From the NCBI RefSeq assembly GCF_019656215.1, contig NZ_BPLK01000002.1, positions 186,001 through 250,000 on the forward strand: a stretch of 64,000 bases of DNA. Reading direction: 5' to 3'. Below are positions 1-11,300 of the stretch, piece by piece. Source of the stretch: Apilactobacillus zhangqiuensis. Its GTDB lineage: Bacteria; Bacillota; Bacilli; Lactobacillales; Lactobacillaceae. The position numbers were made by a program, and so were the translations under genes. The notes beneath the pieces were generated by a model. That model made no database searches and was not told the DNA's origin. It saw only the letters and a program-made list of their open reading frames with translations. Each line of letters starts with the position of its first letter. The stretch's first letter is position 1.

Positions 1-432
<432 letters not shown>

Positions 433-449
433 TTGAATAGTTATAAGTA

Positions 450-480
450 AAGCGATAATCGAAAGATTGTCGCTTTTTTA
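450..480 (+). terminator. Rho-independent terminator after serS
   Basis: A 10-bp stem (451-460 with 465-474, one G-T pair) closes a GAAA loop and is followed by a run of T. Confidence 0.9.
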
Positions 481-594
481 TTTTTTTAAAAAAAGGGGTA
501 GACAGATAGCAAAAATTTAGATATAATATTTTTTGTTGAGTTAAAGAGAACGGCTCAGAAGCAAGTCATATCAACAATTAAGTAAAATTTCTTG

Positions 595-623
595 TTGACA
601 TCACTTGAAAGAAATGATACTAT
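595..623 (+). promoter_or_regulatory. Sigma-A promoter of the tRNA operon
   Basis: A perfect -35 TTGACA (595-600) is followed by exactly 17 bases and TACTAT (618-623). The first tRNA gene begins 42 bases downstream. No 5S rRNA sequence is seen between serS and the tRNAs, so this promoter should drive the cluster on its own. Confidence 0.85.
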
Positions 624-664
624 TAAATAGTTGTCTTGTTAAGAGATAACTTGAAAGACCTCAT

Positions 665-737
665 GGAGGATTAGCTCAGTTGGGAGAGCATCTGCCTTAC
701 AAGCAGGAGGTCACAGGTTCGAGCCCTGTATCCTCCA
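665..737 (+). tRNA. tRNA-Val(TAC)
   Basis: A 73-nt cloverleaf with a GGAGGAT/ATCCTCC acceptor stem, anticodon TAC at 698-700 and a T-arm containing GGTTCGAGCCC. It is the first gene of an eight-tRNA operon. The 3' CCA is not encoded. Confidence 0.97.
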
Positions 738-740
738 TAT

Positions 741-813
741 GAGCCGTTAGCTCAGCCGGTAGAGCATCTGACTTTTAATCAGAGGGTCGGCAGTTCGAAC
801 CTGCCACGGCTCA
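741..813 (+). tRNA. tRNA-Lys(TTT)
   Basis: A 73-nt cloverleaf with a GAGCCGT/ACGGCTC acceptor stem and anticodon TTT at 774-776. It lies only 3 bases after tRNA-Val. The CCA end is not encoded. Confidence 0.97.
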
Positions 814-848
814 TTGGCTCTATGCCATATACATTTTAATACAATCAT

Positions 849-932
849 GCGGGCGTGGCGGAACTGGCAGACGCGCTAGATTTAGGTTCTAGTTTCCTTA
901 TGGAAGTGGGGGTTCGAATCCCTTCGCCCGCA
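849..932 (+). tRNA. tRNA-Leu(TAG)
   Basis: An 84-nt class II tRNA with a long variable arm. The acceptor stem is GCGGGCG/CGCCCGC and the anticodon TAG is at 883-885. The CCA end is not encoded. Confidence 0.96.
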
Positions 933-953
933 TTTGCAATTTGCATAATTGCT

Positions 954-1027
954 GCCGACTTAGCTCAGTTGGCTAGAGCGCTTCACTAGTAATGAAGAGG
1001 TCGGGTGTTCGAATCATCTAGTCGGCA
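954..1027 (+). tRNA. tRNA-Thr(AGT)
   Basis: A 74-nt cloverleaf with a GCCGACT/AGTCGGC acceptor stem. The anticodon loop CTAGTAA (986-992) between CTTCA and TGAAG gives anticodon AGT at 988-990. A34 implies deamination to inosine by TadA so that the tRNA can read ACT, ACC and ACA. The CCA end is not encoded. Confidence 0.95.
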
Positions 1028-1031
1028 TTAT

Positions 1032-1103
1032 GCGGAAGTAGTTCAGTGGTAGAACATCACCTTGCCATGGTGGGGGTCGCGGGTTCGAATCCCGTCTTCC
1101 GCT
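1032..1103 (+). tRNA. tRNA-Gly(GCC)
   Basis: A 72-nt cloverleaf with a GCGGAAG/CTTCCGC acceptor stem and anticodon GCC at 1064-1066. The discriminator base is T, as is usual for bacterial tRNA-Gly. The CCA end is not encoded. Confidence 0.96.
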
Positions 1104-1116
1104 TTTGCATAGTTCT

Positions 1117-1202
1117 GCCGGGGTGGCGGAATTGGCAGACGCACAGGACTTAAAATCCTGCGGTTAGTGATAACCGTACCGGTTCGATCCCGGTCCTCGG
1201 CA
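1117..1202 (+). tRNA. tRNA-Leu(TAA)
   Basis: An 86-nt class II tRNA. Its variable arm folds as CGGTTA/TAACCG, and the anticodon TAA is at 1151-1153. The CCA end is not encoded. Confidence 0.96.
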
Positions 1203-1225
1203 TTTCAATAATTTAATACTATTAT

Positions 1226-1299
1226 GCACCCATAGCGCAACTGGATAGAGTGTCTGACTACGAATCAGAAGGTTGTAGGTTCGACTCCTACTGGGTGCA
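1226..1299 (+). tRNA. tRNA-Arg(ACG)
   Basis: A 74-nt cloverleaf with a GCACCCA/TGGGTGC acceptor stem and anticodon ACG at 1260-1262, the standard bacterial inosine-modified tRNA. The CCA end is not encoded. Confidence 0.96.
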
Positions 1300-1311
1300 T
1301 TTTTTTATTTT

Positions 1312-1385
1312 CGGGAAGTAGCTCAGCTTGGTAGAGCACCTGGTTTGGGACCAGGGGGTCGCAGGTTCGAATCCTGTCTTCCCGA
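1312..1385 (+). tRNA. tRNA-Pro(TGG)
   Basis: A 74-nt cloverleaf with a CGGGAAG/CTTCCCG acceptor stem and anticodon TGG at 1346-1348. It is the last gene of the cluster. The CCA end is not encoded. Confidence 0.96.
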
Positions 1386-1395
1386 TAATATAACC

Positions 1396-1430
1396 AAAAG
1401 AGAAAACATTAATTTGTTTTCTCTTTTTTT
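1396..1430 (+). terminator. Terminator of the tRNA operon
   Basis: AAAAGAGAAAAC (1396-1407) pairs with its complement beginning at 1416, followed by a long T run. Confidence 0.9.
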
Positions 1431-1449
1431 TGTTTTTCGTTAAAAATCT

Positions 1450-1497
1450 TTGCATTTTAAATATAAGTCCGTATAATTATAGTCAGAATTAGTCAAA
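1450..1497 (+). promoter_or_regulatory. ctsR-clpC promoter with CtsR operator
   Basis: The promoter is TTGCAT (1450-1455), a 16-base spacer and TATAAT (1472-1477). Four bases later comes the direct heptad repeat AGTCAGA-ATT-AGTCAAA (1481-1497), which fits the known CtsR operator (RGTCAAA, 3-base spacer, RGTCAAA) with one mismatch. The operator covers the expected start point, so autorepression of the operon is inferred. Confidence 0.88.
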
Positions 1498-1512
1498 GAA
1501 CGAGGTGGTATT

Positions 1513-1980
1513 ATGCAGGGTAAGAATATTTCAGATATTATTGAGAAGTATTTAAAAGAAATGATTGCTGAAGACGAGAGAGTCGAAATAAGTAGATCTG
1601 ATATTGCTAGCCATTTCGATGTTGTTCCATCGCAAATTAACTACGTTATTAAGACTAGGTTTACCATTCAGAATGGATACGTAGTCGAAAGTAAACGTGG
1701 TGGCGGTGGTTACATCCGCATTGAAAAGGTGAAGCTGCTTGATAATATAGATATTTTAGATACACTGATTAATGCCATTGGCGACGGTTTAACCCAACGT
1801 GAAGGTAAGGCAATTATCAACACATTGGTGTTAAATGATCTAATTACTGACAATGAAGCCGATTTAGTGTTAGCATCTATTAACAAGCAGACGCTAGCCG
1901 TTGGCAACAAACTACTTGAAAATGAGATTAGAGCGAATATAATGATTGCAATACTTGATCATTTAAGATACAAAAGCTAG
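1513..1980 (+). CDS. ctsR: Class III heat-shock repressor CtsR
   Basis: This 155-residue protein is the DNA-binding repressor of clp and other class III stress genes in Gram-positive bacteria. The N-terminal half is a winged helix-turn-helix. Arg62 followed by the tetraglycine loop Gly63-Gly66 is the known thermosensing wing that inserts into DNA when cool. The C-terminal half is the dimerisation domain. GAGGTGG at 1502-1508 places the ATG at 1513. clpC follows with a start 16 bases beyond the stop. The mcsA and mcsB adaptor/kinase genes that sit between ctsR and clpC in Bacillus are absent, as is usual in lactobacilli. The operator just upstream indicates autoregulation. Confidence 0.97.
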   Translation: MQGKNISDIIEKYLKEMIAEDERVEISRSDIASHFDVVPSQINYVIKTRFTIQNGYVVESKRGGGGYIRIEKVKLLDNIDILDTLINAIGDGLTQREGKAIINTLVLNDLITDNEADLVLASINKQTLAVGNKLLENEIRANIMIAILDHLRYKS

Positions 1981-1995
1981 AAAGTGAGGCACGAT

Positions 1996-4500
1996 ATGGA
2001 TAACATTTTTACTCCAAGCGCAAAGAACGTATTGATTTTGGCACAAGAACAAGCCAAAGTGTTTGGCCACCAAGGAATTGGGACAGAACACTTATTACTA
2101 GCTTTATCAATGGAAGATAACGGCATCGCAAAGTCAGCTTTAAAGCAATGCGATGTTCACGAAGATGATATTAAAGGTGAAATGGAAATCTTGGTTGGAT
2201 ATGGTAATTTAACCGATTCAGACAAGGACACCTACCTACCATACTCACCAAAGGCTGAAGCAATATTGACCTTATCTGGCCAAATTGCTAAGAAATATGG
2301 TGCTATTAAGATAGGAACGGAACACTTATTACTTGCTATCCTGGATACCCCAGATACCTTAGCTGCTAGAATTTTAGTGGCTCTAAACGTTGTCGAAGTA
2401 AACGACGTAAAGAAGGTACTACTACGTAAGATGGGATTCCCAGGTGACTCAAATTCAAATTCAAACTCAAAGAACATTCCACTACCAGGAACGAGAGCAG
2501 CTCGTAACAATGGAACTACTCCTACATTAGATTCTCTTGCAACTGACCTAACTAAGTCAGCCAAGGATGGTCTAATTGATCCTACTATTGGTAGAGATGA
2601 TGTTATCAAGCGTGTAATTCAAATTCTTAGTCGTCGTACTAAGAACAACCCAGTGCTAATCGGGGAAGCGGGGGTAGGTAAGACTGCCGTTGTAGAAGGC
2701 CTGGCACTAAAGGTTGCTCATAGACAAGTTCCAGAAGACATGCAAAACAAGCGTATCATGATGCTTGAAATGGGAACTCTAGTCGCTGGTACTAAGTACC
2801 GTGGTGAGTTTGAAAAACGTCTAATGAAGATTATCAGTGAAATCAAGTCAGTAGGGAACGTAATCCTATTCATTGATGAACTACACACTCTAATGGGTGC
2901 TGGTGGTGCTGAAGGAGCAATCGATGCTTCTAACATCTTAAAACCAGCACTTGCTAGAGGAGATCTTCAAACAATCGGTGCTACTACTTTGGATGAATAC
3001 CAAAAGTACATCGAAAAAGATGGTGCATTAGCTAGAAGATTCGCAACTGTTTCAGTTGATGAACCAACTAGAGATGAAGCTGTCGAAATCCTAAAAGGAA
3101 TTCGTCCTAAGTACGAAAGTCATCACCAAGTTAAGATTACTGACGATGCGATTGAAAAGGCCGTTGATTTATCAAGTAGATACATCAGCAATCGTTTCCT
3201 ACCTGATAAGGCAATTGACTTGATGGATGAAGCTGCCGCAATGGTTAGAATTAACAACCTAGACGAAAACAATCCGTTAGAAGAACTAGAAAACAAGATT
3301 AACGAATACAGTACTCAAATGGAAAGTGCCATCGAAGAACAACGTTTCGAAGATGCCGTTTCACTTCGTCAAAAGGAACAAGAACTACAAGAAGAACTAA
3401 AGATTAAGCGTCAAGAAACCGCTGATATCAGAAAGCAACGTCAAGAAGACCACAACTTTGATATCGAAGAAACTGGTGAAGACGTCGCTAAGGTTGTCTC
3501 AGAATGGACTGGTGTTCCAGTAACTAAGATGACTAAGGCTGACAGCAAGCGTTTAGTTAACCTAGAATCAATCCTACACAAGAAGATTATTGGTCAAAAC
3601 GAAGCCGTTTCTGCTGTATCACGTGCAATCAGACGTGCTAGAAGTGGAATCAAGGATCCAAACAGACCAATTGGATCATTCATCTTCTTAGGCCCTACCG
3701 GTGTTGGTAAGACTGAATTGGCTAAGGACTTAGCTGAAGAAATGTTTGGTTCAAAGGACGACATTATCAGAATTGATATGTCTGAATACATGCAAAAGGA
3801 ATCAGCTTCTCGAATGGTTGGTTCAGCTCCAGGATACGTTGGATACGATGAAGGTGGTCAATTGACTGAAAAGGTAAGACAACATCCTTATTCAGTTGTC
3901 CTATTCGATGAAGTAGAAAAGGCTCATCCAGATGTCTTCAACTTGTTACTACAAGTATTAGACGATGGATACCTAACTGATTCTAAGGGTAGACATGTCG
4001 ACTTTAGAAACACCGTCCTAATCATGACTTCTAACCTAGGTGCTAGAACACTACGTGATAAGAAGACCGTTGGTTTTGGTGCTGAACTAGATCATGAGGA
4101 TGAGAACTACAAGCAAATGAGAAAGACAGTCGAAGAACAAATGAAGAGATTCTTCAGACCTGAATTTTTAAATCGTATCGATGAAACAATCATCTTCCAC
4201 GAACTAAACGAAAAACAAGTTCAAGAAATTGTTAAGCTAATGTCTAACGATTTATTGAAACGAGTTCATGACTTAGGTATCAACGTGAAAATGACTCCAG
4301 CAGCAATTGAATTAATTGCTAAGAATGGTTTCAATCCTGAATACGGTGCTCGTCCAATTCGTCGTGCATTGCAAAATGATGTCGAAGATAAAGTTTCTGA
4401 AGAAATTCTTTCTGGTGAAATTAAACCAGGGGATGACGTTTCAATCGGAGCATCTAAAGGCAAGATTACGATCACTAAAAAAGAAGCCGTTAAGGCATAA
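1996..4500 (+). CDS. clpC: AAA+ unfoldase ClpC, partner of ClpP
   Basis: This HSP100 ATPase of 834 residues unfolds proteins for the ClpP protease and carries out quality control in the cytoplasm. The order is a double Clp N-domain (about residues 5-145), a Ser/Asn-rich linker, AAA module 1 with Walker A GEAGVGKT near residue 223, a UVR/coiled-coil middle segment near 446-470, and AAA module 2 with GPTGVGKT near 566. A GTG at 1984 would add four residues, but it lies inside the GTGAGG ribosome binding site, so ATG 1996 is chosen. The gene is cotranscribed with ctsR and closed by a strong terminator. The linker contains a run of alternating Ser and Asn encoded by tandem hexamers. Confidence 0.97.
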   Translation: MDNIFTPSAKNVLILAQEQAKVFGHQGIGTEHLLLALSMEDNGIAKSALKQCDVHEDDIKGEMEILVGYGNLTDSDKDTYLPYSPKAEAILTLSGQIAKKYGAIKIGTEHLLLAILDTPDTLAARILVALNVVEVNDVKKVLLRKMGFPGDSNSNSNSKNIPLPGTRAARNNGTTPTLDSLATDLTKSAKDGLIDPTIGRDDVIKRVIQILSRRTKNNPVLIGEAGVGKTAVVEGLALKVAHRQVPEDMQNKRIMMLEMGTLVAGTKYRGEFEKRLMKIISEIKSVGNVILFIDELHTLMGAGGAEGAIDASNILKPALARGDLQTIGATTLDEYQKYIEKDGALARRFATVSVDEPTRDEAVEILKGIRPKYESHHQVKITDDAIEKAVDLSSRYISNRFLPDKAIDLMDEAAAMVRINNLDENNPLEELENKINEYSTQMESAIEEQRFEDAVSLRQKEQELQEELKIKRQETADIRKQRQEDHNFDIEETGEDVAKVVSEWTGVPVTKMTKADSKRLVNLESILHKKIIGQNEAVSAVSRAIRRARSGIKDPNRPIGSFIFLGPTGVGKTELAKDLAEEMFGSKDDIIRIDMSEYMQKESASRMVGSAPGYVGYDEGGQLTEKVRQHPYSVVLFDEVEKAHPDVFNLLLQVLDDGYLTDSKGRHVDFRNTVLIMTSNLGARTLRDKKTVGFGAELDHEDENYKQMRKTVEEQMKRFFRPEFLNRIDETIIFHELNEKQVQEIVKLMSNDLLKRVHDLGINVKMTPAAIELIAKNGFNPEYGARPIRRALQNDVEDKVSEEILSGEIKPGDDVSIGASKGKITITKKEAVKA

Positions 4501-4501
4501 T

Positions 4502-4530
4502 AAAAAAGAGGGAATTATCCCTCTTTTTTA
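4502..4530 (+). terminator. Terminator after clpC
   Basis: A 12-bp A-rich/GAGGGA stem with an ATTA loop and a T run directly follows the stop codon. Confidence 0.92.
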
Positions 4531-4541
4531 TTGTCTAAATC

Positions 4542-4570
4542 TTGACTTTATATACCTTCGAGAGTATCAT
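4542..4570 (+). promoter_or_regulatory. Promoter of the rpoBC transcript
   Basis: TTGACT (4542-4547), 17 bases, then TATCAT (4565-4570). Transcription would start near 4577, leaving a leader of about 200 nt before rpoB. Confidence 0.75.
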
Positions 4571-4576
4571 ACTAAA

Positions 4577-4637
4577 TATATAACTACGAAGTGAAATGTG
4601 TGTCGGCGATCTATTGTCCGTCAGACACGCCTATATT
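4577..4637 (+). ncRNA. Structured rpoB leader (Lacto-rpoB-type motif)
   Basis: The leader contains a hairpin in which GTGTC (about 4599-4604) pairs with GACAC (4624-4628), followed directly by a strong terminator hairpin and then 90 bases to rpoB. A conserved RNA called Lacto-rpoB is known in the 5' UTR of rpoB in lactic acid bacteria. Position and lineage fit that family. I could not run a covariance model, so the family name is inferred. Confidence 0.6.
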
Positions 4638-4684
4638 AACCAAAAATAAGCTTCATTTTGAATTGCTTATTTTGGTTTTTTTTT
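4638..4684 (+). terminator. Terminator/attenuator inside the rpoB leader
   Basis: AACCAAAAATAAGC (4638-4651) pairs with GCTTATTTTGGTT (4665-4677) with one bulge, followed by T residues. It lies about 90 bases before the rpoB start with no obvious strong promoter between, which suggests conditional termination. Confidence 0.8.
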
Positions 4685-4775
4685 GCCCATTTTTAGATAA
4701 AAAGGGTAAAAAAATGCAATTGTAACATAATTGTAATATTTCACTTGCGTAGAAATTTTTGGAGGGGTGAAGAAC

Positions 4776-7700
4776 TTGGCAGGACATTTAGTTAAATATG
4801 GTAAACACCGTATTCGTAGAAGTTACTCTCAAATCAAGGAAGTTCTTGATTTACCTAATTTAATTGAAATTCAAACCGATTCATACAAGTGGTTCTTAGA
4901 TGAAGGTTTGCGTGAAATGTTTAACAGCATTATGCCAATTGATGATTTCCAAGGAAAATTATCCTTAGAATTCGTTGATTACCAATTATTAGAACCTAAG
5001 TACACTGTTAATGAAGCAAGAGATCATGAGGCTAACTACTCAGCTCCACTTCATATCACATTGAAATTGACCAATCATGAAACTGGTGAAATTAAGACCC
5101 AAGATGTATTCTTTGGCGATTTCCCATTGATGACTGATCAAGGTACTTTCATTATTAACGGGGCAGAACGTGTAATTGTTTCTCAATTAGTTCGTTCTCC
5201 TGGTGTATTCTTCCACAAAGAAGAAGACAAAAATGGACGTATCAGCTATGGTACTACTGTAATTCCTAACCGTGGTGCCTGGATGGAATTCGAAACTGAC
5301 GCAAAGAACTTATCATACGTTCGTATTGATAGAACTAGAAAGCTTCCAATTACTGAACTAGTTCGTGCATTAGGTTTCGGTTCAGATGACGAAATTACTC
5401 AAATTTTGGGTAGCAATGATAGTCTTTCATTGACTCTTGAAAAAGATGTCCACAAAGACACAGAAGATTCACGTGTTGAAGAAGCATTAAAGGACATTTA
5501 CGAACGTCTACGTCCGGGTGAACCTAAGACTGCTGATTCATCTCGTAGCCTATTGACTACTCGTTTCTTCGATCCAAAACGTTACGACATGGCTCCTGTT
5601 GGTAGATACAAGACTAACAACAAGTTAAGCCTAAAGACTCGTTTACTAGGATTAACCCTTGCTGAAACTTTAGCTGATCCAGATACTGGTGAAATCATTG
5701 CTAAGAAGGGTACTGTAATTGACAAGAATGTTATGAAGGAATTAGCTCCATACTTGGACCGCGAAGACTTCAAGGCATACACTTTCAACCCTTCAGAACA
5801 ATCAGTTGTTCCAGAACCAATGACTGTACAAATCATCAAAGTACAATCAGAAAAAGACCCAGATCATGTTGTTAACATGATTGGAAACGACAATATCTCA
5901 TTGGATTACCATCACATCACTCCAGCAGATATTATTTCTGCTATCAACTACTTCTTCAACTTGCAAGAAGGAATTGGTGAACCTGATGATATTGACCATT
6001 TAGGTAACCGTCGTATCCGTTCTGTTGGTGAATTACTACAAAACCAATTCAGAATTGGTCTAGCAAGAATGGAACGTGTAGTAAGAGAACGTATGTCAAT
6101 TCAAGACACTACTACTGTTACTCCACAACAATTAATCAACATTCGTCCTGTAGTAGCTTCAATTAAGGAATTCTTTGGTTCATCACAATTGTCACAATTC
6201 ATGGACCAAACTAACCCATTGGGTGAATTAACTCATAAACGTCGTCTATCTGCATTGGGACCTGGTGGTTTGACCAGAGACCGTGCCGGATACGAAGTTC
6301 GTGACGTTCACTACACTCACTATGGTCGTATTTGTCCTATTGAAACTCCTGAAGGTCCTAACATTGGTTTGATTAACTCACTTTCAAGTTATTCTAAAGT
6401 TAACAAGTACGGTTTCGTGGAAACACCTTACCGTCGTGTATCATGGGATACTCACAAAGTAACTGATAAGATTGATTACTTATCAGCTGACGAAGAAGAT
6501 AACTTCGTTGTTGCTCAAGCTAACTCTCCATTAAATGAAGACGGATCATTCAAGAACGATGTTGTTATGGCTAGATACAAGTCAAACAATATTGAAACTA
6601 AGATTGAAAACGTTGACTACATGGACGTTTCTCCTAAACAAGTAGTTTCAGTTGCCACTGCATGTATTCCTTTCTTGGAAAACGATGACTCCAACCGTGC
6701 CTTGATGGGTGCTAACATGCAACGTCAAGCTGTTCCTTTGGTTAACCCACATGCACCACTAGTTGGTACTGGTATCGAATACAAGGCAGCTCATGACTCT
6801 GGTGTTGCTTTAATCTGTAAACACCCAGGTACTGTTGAATACGTTGACGCTGACGAAGTACGTGTTAGAAGAGAAGACGGTTCATTAGATACTTACAAAC
6901 TAATGAAATTCCAACGTTCAAACGGTGGTAAGAACTACAACCAACGTCCAATCGTTCGTGTAAACGACAAGGTTGACGCTGATGAAATCCTAGCTGACGG
7001 TCCTTCAATGGAAAACGGAGAACTTGCTTTAGGTCAAAACCCTGTTGTTGCGTTCATGACTTGGCAAGGTTACAACTTCGAAGATGCCATTGGTATTTCA
7101 GAAAGATTAGTTCGAGAAGATGTATACACTTCAATCCATATTGAAGAATACGAATCAGAAACTAGAGATACCAAACTTGGACCTGAAGAAATGACTAGAG
7201 AAATTCCTAACGTTGGGGAAGACGCTTTAAGAAACCTTGACGAAGAAGGAACTATCAGAATTGGTGCTGAAGTACATGATGGTGACATCTTAGTTGGTAA
7301 GGTTACTCCTAAGGGTGTAACAGAATTATCAGCTGAAGAACGTTTACTACATGCTATCTTCGGTGAAAAGTCTAGAGAAGTCCGTGATACTTCACTACGT
7401 GTACCTCATGGTGGTGGCGGTATCGTTCAAGACGTTAAGGTCTTCACTAGAGCAAATGGTGATGAATTAGCACCGGGTGTAAACAAGATGGTTCGAGTTT
7501 ACATTGCTCAAAAACGTAAGATTCAAGTAGGGGACAAGATGTCTGGTCGTCACGGTAACAAGGGTACTGTTTCCATTGTTATTCCTGAAGAAGATATGCC
7601 TTACTTACCAGATGGTACTCCAATTGATATCCTATTGAGTCCCATGGGTGTGCCTTCACGTATGAACATTGGACAAGTTCTTGAATTACACTTAGGTATG

Positions 7701-8375
7701 GCTGCTAGAAAACTAGGTATCCACGTAAGTACTCCGGTATTCGATGGTGCTCGTGATTCAGATATCTGGGACGCTGTTAAGGAAGCTGGTATGGCTTCAG
7801 ACGGTAAGTCAATTGTTTACGATGGTAGAACCGGTGAACCATTCGATAAACGTGTTGCAGTTGGTGTAATGCACTACTTGAAACTTGCTCACATGGTTGA
7901 CGATAAGATCCATGCTCGTTCAATTGGACCTTACTCACTAGTTACTCAACAACCACTTGGTGGTAAAGCACAATTTGGTGGACAACGTTTTGGTGAAATG
8001 GAAGTTTGGGCCCTAGAAGCTTATGGTGCCGCATACACATTACAAGAAATCTTGACTTACAAGTCAGATGATGTTGTTGGTCGTGTTAAGACATACGAAG
8101 CTATTGTTAAGGGTGAACCAATTCCTAAGCCAGGTGTTCCTGAATCATTCCGTGTTCTTGTAAAAGAACTTCAAGCTCTAGGATTAGACATGAAGGTTCT
8201 TAACGAAGACAACCAAGAAATCGAACTTCGTGACTTAGATAGCGAAGAAGACGACGGTGTTGTTAACGTTGATGCTTTAAGCAAACTAGCCGAAAAGCAA
8301 AAGAAAGAAAAAGAACAAGAAGATGAAGAAAAGTCTGAACAAGACGATAAAGCAAACACCAACTTTAAGGAATAA
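4776..8375 (+). CDS. rpoB: RNA polymerase beta subunit
   Basis: This is the 1199-residue beta subunit of RNA polymerase, forming one side of the active-site cleft. Family hallmarks include the rifampicin region (about 469-497, with [20 protein letters not shown], wild-type looking), the [12 protein letters not shown] motif and the [12 protein letters not shown] motif. The C terminus ends in an acidic/lysine-rich tail common in Bacillota. GGAGGGG at 4761-4767 is the ribosome binding site. An in-frame GTG at 4767 overlaps it, so the TTG at 4776 (protein starting Met-Ala-Gly-His-Leu) is the likely start. rpoC follows 17 bases later, and the two form one operon. Confidence 0.98.
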   Translation: MAGHLVKYGKHRIRRSYSQIKEVLDLPNLIEIQTDSYKWFLDEGLREMFNSIMPIDDFQGKLSLEFVDYQLLEPKYTVNEARDHEANYSAPLHITLKLTNHETGEIKTQDVFFGDFPLMTDQGTFIINGAERVIVSQLVRSPGVFFHKEEDKNGRISYGTTVIPNRGAWMEFETDAKNLSYVRIDRTRKLPITELVRALGFGSDDEITQILGSNDSLSLTLEKDVHKDTEDSRVEEALKDIYERLRPGEPKTADSSRSLLTTRFFDPKRYDMAPVGRYKTNNKLSLKTRLLGLTLAETLADPDTGEIIAKKGTVIDKNVMKELAPYLDREDFKAYTFNPSEQSVVPEPMTVQIIKVQSEKDPDHVVNMIGNDNISLDYHHITPADIISAINYFFNLQEGIGEPDDIDHLGNRRIRSVGELLQNQFRIGLARMERVVRERMSIQDTTTVTPQQLINIRPVVASIKEFFGSSQLSQFMDQTNPLGELTHKRRLSALGPGGLTRDRAGYEVRDVHYTHYGRICPIETPEGPNIGLINSLSSYSKVNKYGFVETPYRRVSWDTHKVTDKIDYLSADEEDNFVVAQANSPLNEDGSFKNDVVMARYKSNNIETKIENVDYMDVSPKQVVSVATACIPFLENDDSNRALMGANMQRQAVPLVNPHAPLVGTGIEYKAAHDSGVALICKHPGTVEYVDADEVRVRREDGSLDTYKLMKFQRSNGGKNYNQRPIVRVNDKVDADEILADGPSMENGELALGQNPVVAFMTWQGYNFEDAIGISERLVREDVYTSIHIEEYESETRDTKLGPEEMTREIPNVGEDALRNLDEEGTIRIGAEVHDGDILVGKVTPKGVTELSAEERLLHAIFGEKSREVRDTSLRVPHGGGGIVQDVKVFTRANGDELAPGVNKMVRVYIAQKRKIQVGDKMSGRHGNKGTVSIVIPEEDMPYLPDGTPIDILLSPMGVPSRMNIGQVLELHLGMAARKLGIHVSTPVFDGARDSDIWDAVKEAGMASDGKSIVYDGRTGEPFDKRVAVGVMHYLKLAHMVDDKIHARSIGPYSLVTQQPLGGKAQFGGQRFGEMEVWALEAYGAAYTLQEILTYKSDDVVGRVKTYEAIVKGEPIPKPGVPESFRVLVKELQALGLDMKVLNEDNQEIELRDLDSEEDDGVVNVDALSKLAEKQKKEKEQEDEEKSEQDDKANTNFKE

Positions 8376-8392
8376 AGAAAGGGGACTATCCA

Positions 8393-11300
8393 TTGGTCGA
8401 TGTAAACAAATTTTCAAGCATGCAAATTGGATTAGCTTCTTCTGATAAAATTCGTAGTTGGTCATTTGGTGAAGTTAAAAAGCCAGAAACTATCAACTAC
8501 AGAACTTTAAAACCAGAAAAAGATGGTCTATTCGACGAAAGAATTTTCGGTCCTACAAAGGATTGGGAATGTGCTTGTGGTAAATATAAACGTATTAGAT
8601 ACAAGGGTATCGTCTGTGATCGTTGTGGGGTAGAAGTTACACGTGCTAAAGTACGTCGTGAACGTATGGGTCACATTGAATTAGCTGCTCCAGTAACTCA
8701 CATTTGGTACTTCAAAGGAATTCCAAGTCGTATGGGTCTTGTGTTAGACATGAGCCCACGTGCTTTGGAAGAAATTATCTACTTTGCTTCATACGTTGTT
8801 ACAGATCCTGGTGATACTCCACTAGAAAACAAGCAACTAATCTCAGAACAAGATTACCGTGAAAAGAAACTTGAATACGGTAACCGTTTCGAAGCTAAGA
8901 TTGGTGCTGAAGCAATTAGAACTTTATTGAACAATGTTGATATCAATAAAGAAGTTGCTGAATTAAAAGATGAACTAAAGAAGGCTACTGGTCAAAAGCG
9001 TGTTAGAGCGGTTAGACGTCTAGATATTCTAGAAGCCTTCCTACAATCAGGTAATGACTTGTCATGGATGGTAATGGAAGCAATTCCAGTTATTCCACCT
9101 GACTTAAGACCAATGGTACAACTAGAAGGTGGCCGTTTCGCCACTTCTGACTTAAATGACTTGTACCGTCGTGTTATTAACAGAAATAACCGTCTAAAGA
9201 GATTATTAGATCTACATGCTCCTGGTATCATCGTTCAAAACGAAAAACGTATGCTACAAGAAGCTGTTGATGCTTTAATCGATAACGGTCGTCGTGGTCG
9301 TCCTGTTGCCGGTCCTGGTAACCGTCCACTTAAGTCACTATCACACATGCTTAAAGGTAAGCAAGGTCGTTTCAGACAAAACTTACTTGGTAAGCGTGTT
9401 GACTACTCTGGTCGTTCTGTTATTGATGTTGGACCATTCTTGAAGTTCAACCAAATGGGACTTCCAGTACCAATGGCCATGGAACTATTCAAGCCTTTCA
9501 TTATGAAAGAACTTGTAAAACGTGGTAGTGCTTCAAACATTAAGTCTGCTAAACGTCAAATCGAACGTAAGGATGAAGAAGTATTCGATGTATTGGATGA
9601 CGTAATTAAGGAACATCCAGTATTACTTAACCGTGCACCTACATTGCATAGATTAGGTATTCAAGCATTCGAACCAGTATTGGTTTCAGGTAAATCAATG
9701 CGTCTTCACCCATTAGCTTGTGAAGCTTACAACGCCGATTTTGATGGTGACCAAATGGCCATCCACGTTCCTTTATCAGACGAAGCACAAGCTGAATCAA
9801 GACTATTGATGCTAGCTGCTACTCATATTCTTGCCCCTCGTGATGGAAACCCAATCGTTGCTCCTTCTCAAGATATGGTTATCGGTAACTACTACCTAAC
9901 TATGGAAGAAGAAGGTCGTGAAGGTGAAGGTATGATCTTCAACACACCTGAAGAAGCAAAACTTTCATACCAAAGTGGTTTAACTCACTGGCACACTCGT
10001 GTTGGTATCGCCGCTTCATCAATGAGCGAAAAGCCATTCACTGACGAACAAAAGGACAAGATTTTGGTAACAACTATTGGTAAGATTATCTTCAATGGTA
10101 TTCTTCCAAAGACGTTCCAATACTTGAACGAACCAACTGATACTAACCTACATGGTCACTTATCTGATAGTTTCTTCCTAGAACCTGGTGAAGATATCCA
10201 TGAACACTTGAAGAATGCTCCTCTAAATGGTTCCTTCAAGAAAGGTTTCTTATCAGACATCATTGCTGAAGTTTACAAGCAATACAAGGTAACTGAAACT
10301 TCACAACTACTAGATAGAATGAAGGACTTAGGTTACAACGAATCAACTAAGTCAGGTTTAACTGTTGGTATCACTGATGTTACTGACCTTAAGTCAAAAC
10401 CTCAAATTATTGCTGATTCACACAAAAAAGTTGAAAACGTTACAAAACAATTCCGTCGTGGTTTAATTACTGACCAAGAACGTTACGAAAGAGTTATCGG
10501 TATCTGGAGTGATGCTAAGGATGAAATTCAAAATGACTTGTTGAAGAGCTTCGATCCTCAAAACCCTATCTTTATGATGAGTGACTCTGGTGCCCGTGGT
10601 AACATCTCTAACTTTACTCAATTAGCTGGTATGCGTGGTTTGATGGCCGCACCTAATGGTGAAATCATGGAACTACCTATCACTGCTAACTTCCGTGAAG
10701 GTCTATCAGTTCTTGAAATGTTCATTTCTACCCACGGTGCCCGTAAGGGTATGACTGATACTGCCTTGAAGACTGCCAACTCAGGTTACTTAACTCGTCG
10801 TCTAGTTGATGTGGCTCAAGACGTTATTATCAGAGAAGAAGATTGTAACACTGACCGTGGAGTTATCGTTGCTGCATTGAAGCAAGGTAACGAAATGATC
10901 GAACCTCTATACGACAGAATCATTGGTAGATATGCTATGAAGACAGTTAAGAACCCAGAAACTGGTGAAGTAATTGTTAAGCATAACCAAATGATTAATG
11001 AACCTGAAGCTGAAGCAATTGAAGCTGCTGGAATTAAGGAAGTTGAAATTCGTTCAGCATTCACTTGTAACACAGTTCACGGAGTTTGTGAAAAATGTTA
11101 CGGTCGTAACTTAGCTACTGGTTCACCTGTAGAAGTTGGTGAAGCAGTGGGTACTGTTGCTGCTCAATCAATTGGTGAACCTGGTACTCAATTAACTATG
11201 CGTAACTTCCATACCGGTGGGGTTGCTGGTAACGCCGATATCACACAAGGTCTTCCTCGTGTTCAAGAAATCTTCGAAGCTAGAAACCCTAAAGGTAAAG

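Noticed and set aside
433-664. Searched for a 5S rRNA or other rRNA end before the tRNA cluster
   Set aside because: The sequence is AT-rich with a terminator and a promoter only. No 5S-like conserved segments were seen.
4316-4594. A plus-strand 92-codon frame at the clpC end
   Set aside because: It overlaps the clpC C-terminus in another frame and runs through the terminator. It lacks a ribosome binding site.
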